A DNA stretch of 11,137 nucleotides from Phoronis ovalis (taxonomy: Eukaryota > Phoronida > Phoronidae). Position numbers and translations under genes: made by a program. Below the pieces are notes generated by a model. It did no database searches. It was not told the DNA's origin and saw nothing but the letters and a program-made list of their open reading frames with translations. This document shows positions 1-10,000 of the stretch, piece by piece. The stretch spans positions 1 to 11,137 of the forward strand of contig JAOXYB010056001.1 in assembly GCA_028565635.1 (NCBI GenBank). The letters run 5' to 3'. How positions within the stretch are numbered: position 1 is the stretch's first letter; every line of letters starts with the position of its first letter.

Positions 1-395
1 TAAGGTTGGTGTGCACGAGTATGAGAAGTCACACTTCTGACTATACTTGAGGACATGGATATCCATTCTGCTGTGTTTTCATTTAGTTATATCCATGGAA
101 ATATATTAAATGAATGCTTTGTTAGAAATTTCTGTATGATAATGTTTAGATATTTAAGTTAGATGTGTCACCATCAATTCATATCAAACATAAACATTAC
201 TTTTATAAGTTCGCCTTCTTGACCGATAGAGTTGGTTTTCAGCGAACCATTAGATTTCATGGCACCTGTGTGCAAAGCATTTTAAATATAGTTTATATAT
301 ATGTCGCATTTATTTAGGATAGTTATATAATGTTTATAATAGACAAATTATATTAATACTGACTCAGAGTTACTTCATGTGACTTGACACACTGC

Positions 396-710
396 CCGGG
401 GGGCAGTCAATACGAAAGTGGGTACGTATGTTCCAACAAAATATCACGTGAAAACGTATGTTTTTCGAACCGCTGGTGTGTAACGCACGTTTTTTGGCTA
501 AAATCACGAAAATGGGTGTTTTTTTTGGAGGTGTGACACTTCTTTAGGGGTGTTTTTACCAAAAGTCACTTCCTTAGGGGTGTATTTTAAAAAAAAACTC
601 ACTTCCTTAGGGTGTATATTTGCAGAATTTCACTTCGTTAAGGGCTTTTTTGAAAAGCTGTGTTTGAACATGGGTACCCACTTTCATATTGACTGCCCCC
701 CCCCCGGGAT
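396..710. mobile_element. MITE-like element with terminal inverted repeats and internal tandem repeats
   Basis: The left end CCGGGGGGCAGTCAATACGA and the right end, read in reverse complement (a G-run, then CAGTCAATATGAAAGTGGG), pair over about 40 bp with few mismatches; base 404 pairs with 695. Both arms also contain AAAGTGGGTAC and ATGTT. A direct repeat ACACTGC flanks the element at 389-395 and 711-717, a candidate target-site duplication, although the two outermost bases AT on the right leave the exact edge uncertain. No transposase is encoded, so it would be a non-autonomous DNA transposon. The family is not recognised. Confidence 0.7.
537..660. repeat. Four imperfect tandem copies of a ~31-bp unit inside the MITE-like element
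   Basis: The units begin at about 537, 567, 600 and 631 (spacing 30, 33, 31), each starting CACTTC[CTG]TTA[AG]GGG followed by a T- or A-rich tail. The last copy is the most diverged and runs into the right inverted repeat. Confidence 0.75.
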
Positions 711-865
711 ACACTGCATTATATATTCCAATTTTAGCATTTTTAAAAGTCAAAAAGTGCCAAAGGGAGAATGAAATGTCTCTCTAAATTTATCTAAATA
801 GATACTTATAATATTACTAAGCGTATGTTAAATACTTGTGTTTATAATATTCTTTTATTTTGTAG

Positions 866-1005
866 TGGTGAGAATTTTAAGGTCTATATTGGTATTCAAA
901 GTGAAAAGGTGACAGAAAGCGCTGAAGGTATTGACAGTCCATCTGAAAGTACAACCAGTGTAAGCACATCTGGCCGACGAAGAAAACGGGCAGTTGACTT
1001 AGCAG
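866..1005 (+). CDS. Exon A: pre-GPS linker with furin-like site
   Basis: The acceptor is TTTTGTAG ending at 865 and the donor is GTATTG from 1006. The exon enters in phase 2 and leaves in phase 1; its last G joins CA at 2703 to make an Ala codon. It encodes about 46 residues. The opening KVYIGIQ looks like a beta strand of the kind found late in GAIN/REJ-type ectodomains. A Ser/Thr/Glu-rich stretch follows, then RRRKR-AV at residues 37-41, a strong match to the furin-type rule R-X-K/R-R. It lies about 30 residues before the first GPS cysteine. The exon is supported by frame agreement with exon B and by good splice borders; its family-level similarity is weaker than that of later exons because it is low in complexity. 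Confidence 0.8.
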
Positions 1006-4000
1006 GTATTGTAATTGCAATATTATTGCATTGACAAAAGTATTTACGTACTAGTAGTTGATTGTAAGAAAATGTTGTTTTTTTGTAAAAAGTTTCAGAA
1101 GTGGTAGTAGTTAAATGTAAAGTAATGAAAAAAGTATGTTTAATTTTATTTCTTTTAAATTTTCATTGTTTATAAATTAGCTGCGATTAGGAATTAATAT
1201 ACTTTTTATACCCCTCATATGTAGTAAATGGACACATAGTCATAGTACCCTCTATGTTGTTGTTGTCATTGTCATTGTTATTGTTGTTGTCGTATATAAT
1301 GCTCTTCATGTTATAGGCTAGATGGTATTTTAGAATAATCTTAAAAAATGGCAATGACTGGGTAATGTGTACCCATTTGTTTAGCATAGGATATTGTTTC
1401 CTTTGAACCACCTTCATTTTATGTCTATAGGTAGTAAGATAAAGAAATGTCTGAAATGAAATATACACAGCCCATTTGTTAAAGACTGAAGGATAATTTG
1501 AAATGACCATCAAAAGTGGGTCCAAAAGATCAAATTTATTTAATGCTTATCTGTATTATCATGTTTTTGCCCATTCATTGGAGATTAATATCAACCTATA
1601 TTGCACCTGATGATCTATATATCTCGAAACTATAATAGAAAATTGTTTTGCATCACCATGTGTGTATTTGTAATGATCGACTGCACATCAAATTATCACA
1701 TGACCTTGGCCTTTGATTTCAAGATCAAACATTACATGCAAAGTACATAACAGTCTATTATCTTCAGTTGAAAACTATAGCAGAAACATCATTCCAAGTG
1801 ATGAATACATGTTAATGAGGAATAGGAAGCTAATGACCACACAACTGACCTTGGCCTAGATTTTTAAAGTCAAACTATGTGCATGTAGTACATGGTACAT
1901 ATCTCGAAAAGTATATAATCTTGGTTAAAATATTGTTCCTAGTCAGCATGCATATTTGTGATGAGGCACCTCAACAATTGCTTGACTTCAATCTTGACCA
2001 AGATTTTCAAGGTCAAGCATATTACAGAACAGTCTATATACTAGGCAACTATATCAGGCTGACACATCATTTTAAGCCAATGTATTATTGCTGCACATCA
2101 ACTGATTATATGACCTATGACCTTGACCTAGATTTATTGTTACTGGTGCGTAGTACATTATGGTCTATTTTTCAAAAACTTTTACACATGGAGACATGAT
2201 ATGGTTCCTTGTTTGTGATAATGTGGCTTCAAGTGATACATGACCTTTGACCTTGATGTAGATCTTTAAGGGTCAAACTTTGAATGCATTTTCACGACTA
2301 GATTTGTACAGGCTCTATATATCTCACAAACTATAACAGATATAGAGATATTCACATTGAAAGAAATGCATGCATGTTTAATGATTGCACACAAAAAGAT
2401 TACTTGACCTCGATCAGCTTTGAAGGTGAAGTTATGTTTGTGTAGTTATGTATATTATGGTCTGTATTATTTTCAAAAGCAGTAATAGATATGGATGTCA
2501 GTTCAGGGTATATAAGCATGCTTGATAATTAACCATGCGTCAAATAATTACATAACCATGACTTGGTAATGCAAATGTACAACCTTTGTTTCTGACAGGT
2601 ATAAATGTTTTATATAATACTCCATTGGACTTAATATGTGAAACTGATATTATATTTATTTGTTTTATATTTTCAACCACTGCAATTGTTTCCATTTCAT
2701 AGCATCATCTGGTGCCCAAACTGCTGCAGATGAAGTTGCACCTACCCACTACAAAATGTTGTCGTATTCAGCTCAGTGTAAATATTATGATAGAGAAGCA
2801 GGACGTTGGAGTACAGATGGTTGCACAGTGAGTTACGTTATGCTTGAAGAAGTGTGTATGCTCACAAAACAGAAAAGCCTGTTAGTCTGGTTCTATTAAA
2901 CAGTTTAGAAATATTTGGAAATGCAAGAATGTGACATTTACTATAATTTTATATGAACTCTTAACACACTGAAAGTCATTATTGTGCCTCGATCAGTCTC
3001 TAAAGCATGTATTTTTTTTTTCAGCTATAACATAGTTATACTAATTCACATAAAACAGACAGAACTCTTTTAGAGTACTTAATTCTGTCATTTTTCACCA
3101 TCTTATATGTCAGCAGTAAAATAACTTACATTTTTCCAAATTATGCTTTTAATTATATTTCCAAATGGTCCCAAAATTCTCAATCTGCAGAAATCATTAA
3201 TATTAGGCCTGGGTCTGCTAAAAATGAATAACAGAATCAGAGTTTCCAAAGGAGAGCAAGTTTGGTGTTGAAACTAATCAAAAGTCATATCTTTGTTATT
3301 AAAATGTAAAAAAGTTGAATTGCAATTATAATAAATTCTTTACAAAATGATCCAATAATATCTCACTACAGATAGATTTGTTCCATTTTCATTTTCAACA
3401 GCACGAAGTCAAACTGAAGAAACATTTTTTTGGAATGCAGCACTTTTTGCTGTTAGAAGTAGAAAATAAGGAATTGAAACGACAAATTATTTTCTGTCAA
3501 ACATGACTAGTCAAGTTTTTATGTAACTTATAGTACTAACATATAGGTTTAAAAAAAATAAAAATCCGTTAAAATAGATATATGCCATATACAGATAAAG
3601 TAACTTTGTAATGATTAACAATTATTTTTTTCAGGTTGGACCTCTCACTACACCATATTCAATCCACTGCATATGTACCCGTTTGTCTCAGTCACCCACT
3701 TCTGAACAACAGTCTGCCGAAAGCTCCACTACATCAGCATCAGTTACAATTGATCCAAATCTTATTCCTCCTAAAAGGAAACCACAACCAACAGCATTTG
3801 GCTGTGGATTTGCCGTTCCAGTCAACACTATTAATCTTGCTAATTCCGGATTTTTGCAATTGGATAAAAATCCAACGATATTTTCAGTAATGGTGTCTTT
3901 AATGTGCTTATATTTGATTTTGATTATATGGACAAAGAAAGCTGATAGGATAGATGACTTAAAGGTTAGTGTTTATGTTATGCATTTTGTATTCACTTCG

Positions 4001-7000
4001 CACCATTGTTAATAATGTTTGACTATAATTATACTTTAAAAATATTTTGTAATGTTTCTGTCGAAAGCAAGTTAAATTGGTTCTCAATTAGAAATGGTAA
4101 CAATCATGCAAAATGTAATAATGTAAGATTAGTGATATTTTACAATCATAAAATTAGTACAATACACCCAAAACGTAATAATTTTGTTAGGCCTAAAATA
4201 ATATAGGTATTGTTCCTATTACATGACCAAAACAATAGGGTAGGTTGGTAAGTGGGACATTATTATATTTTACTCTTTTAGTTTATTGACCAAAACTTGA
4301 AAAACACAATGAAAAAATAACAATGCAAGACCAAAACAACTTTATAATTAGGGTCAGTCAGGGAACCAGAACCTATACGTATTTTTTAAGGATTTTAATT
4401 TAGTATATAAATCATTGATTGAATTGAATTATTAAATTTAATGTTAGATATTTCTAACATTTTATTCTTGTATTTGGAGATCACTGTTATAGCACTATTC
4501 CTGTTGGCTAATATATATAATTACAAAGTTCACATTACAGTGATACCCAGAGAGGGGTGAGATTTGGCCACAATTTTTGGAAGGAGGCCCATAGTCTCTA
4601 AACCACTGATAGGTAATGTGGAAATGTGTGACAAGACTTTTAGGGTGGCCATTTTTCTCTCACTTAGATGCAAAATCATGCCTGTATCTCCAAATGTATG
4701 AATAAACTGAGAAATATTTTGTAGAGGAAACATAGCTAACAATTAGGTATTCCTTCAGTGATATTGATTAACGTATTCCTTATTTTTAGAATGGTTCTTC
4801 TCCTTTGCTTGATAATGATCCAAGGGATAAATATCTATATGAAATTACGATATACACTGGTTCAAAAGCAGGAGCAGGCACCACAGCAAAGGTATCAATG
4901 ATCTTCTCCGGAGATATTGATGAAACTCCACCAAGACTGATCTATGATGATAAAAGACCTGTATTTGAGCGTAGCGGTGTAGATAGTTACATCATGGCTA
5001 CACGAATGGACCTAGGAACACTTTCACACATTCGGTAAATCAAGTTATAGTCTTAGTTTATTTGCAAAGATAGCTAGCCCAGGGGAGGCAATATGAATTT
5101 TTTTCAACAGCTATAATGTTTGAAATAGCCATATTTCAACATGGATAAATTTTTTTTAAATGTAAAAGAGCTCCAAAAAGTGCCAAGTCGTAGTGACCTG
5201 TTGAAAAAAATGAACAAATAAAGGGAGTGACTATATTAGAAAAAATACCATAATTTTTAGTATATCTATTAAAAAAACATCTGATTCAGTAATTTGTGTG
5301 CTTTGTACAAATTTTATTCAGAATCACATTACAGTAATAAATTGAAGGTTTTCTGCATCAACTATTAAAGTATGACGTGAGATTTTTAATGACAACCCTA
5401 ATATCTCCAAAAACATCTCTCTTAATTTTAGGCAAACAGCATTCTCAAGCATGTAATGCATGTAAAACGCCGCAAGAAATTGACCTTTTCAAATGCAAAT
5501 TTGTGGCCTACCCATTTTCATAATACTTCCCTCCTTGGGCTTGCAGTTTCTTTTTCAAATCACATGTCATATTTAATAGCTTTATAATTCATTTGCATGA
5601 AAACAGATTTTATTAACTGTGACTGTAAGATCAGCTTATTATTTATATTAGACAACTATCAAAAATGATGATTTGCTACAAAATACATGGTTGAAATTAG
5701 CATTAGGGTATGAGCCCCCAGTATAGCTCAGCTGTTTTACTGTACTTGCTTTGAAGAACATACTGATGTATGATGTTATGTACATATTAGATATTTCATA
5801 CTAAAACAGGTTATTGTTTTTATTAATTTGACATTTAACACATGACTTATTTATTTGATACATGCATGGGAAAGTGTATATAATTATACTTTTAAACTAT
5901 GATTTCTAATTTAGTCTATTATTTCAGCGTGTGGCATGACAACTCTGGCACAAACCCTTCATGGTATTTTAGTCGCATGCAAGTGGTAGATTTACAGACT
6001 GGACATAAGTATTTCTTTATAATGGACAGATGGTTAGCCGTAGAGCAGGATGATGGAATGGTAAGGGTTTTTTATTTGCTGGTTCTTTAGGTCATGTATC
6101 ATTTTAAAGTCTAAAAATAATCTAACTGAAAAAAAAAAATGTTCAAGAACAAATAGTGAATTGTTCAGCTGTGTACTATTTATAACCATTATTGCCAAGC
6201 TCATAAAGGGTCACAAGATGCAGATTTTATTACAACTAACTTGCAGATAGCTTGATGTAAAATTTATATTTTTTGGTGTATATCATTTTCAGATTGATCG
6301 AGTAATTCCCTTAGCTGGCCGTGACGAATTGACAGATTTTAATCATCTATTTTGGACACAGACCAAGCGTGATTTTACTGATGGACACTTATGGTTCTCT
6401 ATTTTTGGACGTCCGGCACGTAGTCCCTTTACCCGTACACAACGTTTAACATGTTGTATTTCTTTATTGTTTTGTACCATGATGGCTAACATTTTGTTCT
6501 ATGATACTGATGATGGCAGTGCTCCAGCTCAAGGCTTTACGCTTGGCCCTGTTACATTCACTATTCCACAACTTCTAACTGGTATATACAGCAGTCTGAT
6601 TGTGTTCCCTATTAACTTATTCATAGTAGTCTTGTTCCGATATGCTAAACCTTATCGAAAGAAAGGGGACAAGGCTATACAGACACGTAAAAACTTAGCA
6701 ACAGGGATAGAAATCAAAGAAACGAAAGATATACAATCAGAACAATCAGAAGGAAGAAATTTACCAGAATTTGATAATATTTCTACAGCATATCAACCTC
6801 CAGCAGAACAAAAACCAAAGAAGAAAAAGTTTCGCCTGCCTTACTGGTGTATTTATATAGGTTATGCACTATGTTTGTGCACTTGTGGAGTTGCCTTCTG
6901 GCTTACAGTTGAAATGGGAGGTGTGTTTGGAGCCAAAAAATCAAATGAATGGATGGTGTCCTTTACTGTATCTATTATTGAATCAGTTTTCTTCACACAA

Positions 7001-10000
7001 CCATTGAAGGTAATTCTAATTTAACTTGTAATTATGCTTAAACTGATTGTTATTTTTAATTTTTAAGTTAGTTTTAAATGACAGTTAAGTTAGTTCCTTA
7101 TCCCTTATTTGATTGAGGGTAATAAAGAAAATAGAACAATAGTTTGACTCTTGAGAACCCCAGTGTTGAGCCGAATATGGAAAAGGAAACATTTCTTTTT
7201 ACAGTGTTCAGTTTTAGGCCAAATAAGGAAAAGGGAAATACTTTTATTTGGCTGAAAATTAATAAAGAAAAAGTAAATGATTCCTTTCTTCCTTATTCAG
7301 CTCAAAATTGGGATTCTCAAGACTCAAACAAATTTGTTCTGCACTAGTTTACTAAAATTAGCTACACTAATATTTGTAAAATCGATTCTATAGTTATAAT
7401 TAGATGATATCTAGGACCCAAATATTATCCTGGTTATCATACCTAGGGGTATGACAGAATGAAAAACAATTTTTCCCAAAATGGATGCTTTTCAGGTAAT
7501 GAGAATTCTTTTCAACTTTTTGCCTTTGGATTTATTAACATTTAAGTATAACATTTGCAAAAGTGTGTACTTTTACCTTTCTATCTTTTCGTTTTGATTA
7601 TGAAAATGAATAAAGAAAGTTAAAATCAAATAACAAACGAATGGTTTCTTGTATCTCAAATCCTTAAAATCAAACATTTCCCATGCTTGTAATGTAATTT
7701 AATATTTATAAAAATTTACCGGATCATTCCAGGTGATTTGCTTTGCCATATTCTATGCACTGGTTATTAAGACCCCTGTTGTTGAGGATGATGATGATGC
7801 TGATCCTTACTTAGAGAAAGGGGCACAGTATCTGCATCAACATGCAAGAGGTGAAAATGATGCTGCATTTAGAAGGAAAATGGCAAAATACAGGAGTATT
7901 CCGCTGCCACCCGATGAAAATTTCATTAGAGAAGCAAGGGAGAGACGGTAAAACTAACCTTGATATTAGTTTAATGAAGCATGTAACTTCTCAGTAATAC
8001 CGAGTTCAAAGTACAATACATATAGGATCCACACTTGAATGTGCTACAGTAGTTCACAGCCCCAAACTCCAATTAGAACTGACGGTTTTCTTTCTATGGT
8101 CAGACCCTGTTTTGTCTAGAGGAAAAAATATCCCCTGCGGATACGGACAAAGAATAAGGAAAAAAAACAATTTGATCATCACAGTAATAGGTGTCATTTT
8201 TTTTTTCTAGGCTCAAAGAGATACAAATGCAAAAAATAATCTGGGAGGCTATACTGTACATCTTTTTTCTCTATTGCCTCCTTATGGTTGGATATGGTTC
8301 AAAAGATCCATGGGCAAATACACTGTATCGTTCATTGGCAGCTGGATTTGAAGCTGGAGATTATGGATATGAAGTGCCCTCTTATCATATTCATAAGGTA
8401 TCAATATAAACTGTCTTGAACTTGTATTAAAAATATTGTCATTTACTAGTTTTACTTACTAATAAATCTTATCTATGGTAATAGTTCAGGTTTATATTTT
8501 AATTTATTCTCCCAATTACAAATTATAATCCTAATCCTTGACATCATGGAAACTTTTCGTAAAGATGTCCTGATAACAGTGAAATCTCATACAAAAATAT
8601 ATTAACGAGTATGAATGTATTTCTTTGAGATTTTCATATTTATTTAATTTATTGATTTAGTTCTGTTCTGCACAATACTCATAATGGACATTTCATATTT
8701 TTTATTAAAATATAATTCCTCAGAGCATAGATATAGATAGTAGAATTTAGAATAACAATTTTAGTTTGCATTATAGTTATCATCAAAGTGCATATTTTGA
8801 AAAGTTTTAATATGTAATACATCATTCAGAAATTTACAGATAAGTAAAGACGAACCATATTTGAAATCTGCTCTTTGAAATGTCCCAATGAAATTTTATG
8901 TCTTTGGCAACTTTAGATTGAAAGTTAATTTTTGAAACTGACTATATTATATTAAAAATTATTTTTACAGGCAACAGATTACCACAAGTTTTGGAAGTAC
9001 TTGAATGTTAGTATGTTGCCAGCCTTGTACGGAGATACCTGGTATAATGATAAAGATTACTGGTTCCAGTATGGTTATACATCTGATCGACAAAATTTTG
9101 TGTTAGGAATACCACGACTTAGACAACTGCGAATGCCATCAAGTATGTTGCAAAAATAAGTAACGTAATGGTTTGCCTTATTCATAACTTATAAATAAGA
9201 AGTAAAAGAATGCTCATCTAATATTAATTAAATATTGCTGTTAGAATAAGAATTACAGTAAATGACATAGTAAAGGTCCTTTTACAGAATATTTCTGGTA
9301 GGTTGAGCTAGTGGTTCACTAAAAGACTGATCAACCCTCTGAATCCATATCTGAAGAGCATTATTTCCTTGTAATATTAATAAGATGGAGTGGAGACACT
9401 GTTACCTACAAACCTTGTATTTATTTTCAGCTAACTGTACCCCAGGAATATATAGTTATTTCCATACTGAATGCCGTGAAGCATATGATATCTTTTCTGA
9501 AGATGATGGAAAATACCATAAAAGCTGGGTGCCAGTAAATGAATCGGGTAAATTTCTGAATTATATTAAATATTAATAGAAAAGCATCAGGATTTTTATT
9601 TTTTTGGCTGTATTATGAATTTATAATGTTTTCACGAATAGTAAATTAACATAGAGAACACTTGCTTTGTGCTGTTTTGGATATATATTCAATTTGTATG
9701 TTTTTCATAGTACAGTAGGACAACTGTGTCGTCTAGCTCTATTACTTTGGACATCCTAAATACTTGACCGCTTTTTTAGCAAAAATGTGTTTGATTTAAT
9801 CCAAATTTGTCACTAATTTCAATTTTCTATAAAATGATTTGACCACTCCAACTTTTCAGAATATAATAAAAAAACTGGATAAAAGGGGGGGGTCCTACTT
9901 ACAACTGATATGTTTTAGAACATCACTTTTACTAATTAATGGGTTCGTGATATTGTAGATTAACTATTTTATTTGTGTTCATAGATCCAGATGATAAACC

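Larger units (their letters stand above)
1..865. other. Intron upstream of exon A (left end cut by window)
   Basis: No exon of the polycystin gene or any other gene could be supported here. The stretch ends in the T-rich acceptor of exon A. Its main content is the inverted-repeat element at about 396-710; the rest is plain AT-rich sequence. A 74-codon open frame at 550-774 lies almost wholly in that element and is not a gene. Confidence 0.75.
1006..2702. other. Intron between exons A and B
   Basis: This 1697-base intron begins GTATTG and ends CATTTCATAG. It contains a trinucleotide-like repeat near 1255-1291 and the long tandem array at about 1600-2500. No coding exon is supported: the open frames at 1187-1525 on the minus strand and 1879-2199 on the plus strand fall on these repeats and show no protein-like composition. 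Confidence 0.8.

Noticed and set aside
1-40. Possible end of an upstream exon at the very start (TAAG then GTTGGT)
   Set aside because: Only four bases would be exonic, the donor is poor and nothing confirms it.
550-774. 74-codon plus-strand open frame
   Set aside because: It lies in the inverted-repeat element; its repeating TSLG-type peptide comes from the 31-bp tandem repeats and it has no homologous features.
1187-1525. 112-codon minus-strand open frame with a poly-Asn/Asp run
   Set aside because: The Asn/Asp run is the trinucleotide repeat at 1255-1291; it sits in an intron of the plus-strand gene with no support for a gene.
1879-2199. 106-codon plus-strand open frame
   Set aside because: It spans two to three units of the ~140-bp tandem repeat and includes DLDLDL from TGACCTTGACCTAGAT; no protein family marks.
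3636-3890. 84-codon open frame overlapping exon C in another frame
   Set aside because: Shadow of exon C, whose own frame carries the GPS cysteines, the TAFG segment and helix 1.
4530-4742. 70-codon minus-strand open frame
   Set aside because: No start context, domain or splice support; intronic. I compared it with 5324-5570 for a shared repeat (both contain CACATTACAGT) but the similarity did not extend convincingly.
7144-7347. 67-codon plus-strand open frame
   Set aside because: It coincides with the fold-back palindrome and is a by-product of it.
9714-9899. Inverted AGTAGGAC / GTCCTACT pair enclosing about 170 bases with a G-run
   Set aside because: Only about 8 bases pair and the inner and outer flanks do not; too weak to call a mobile element.
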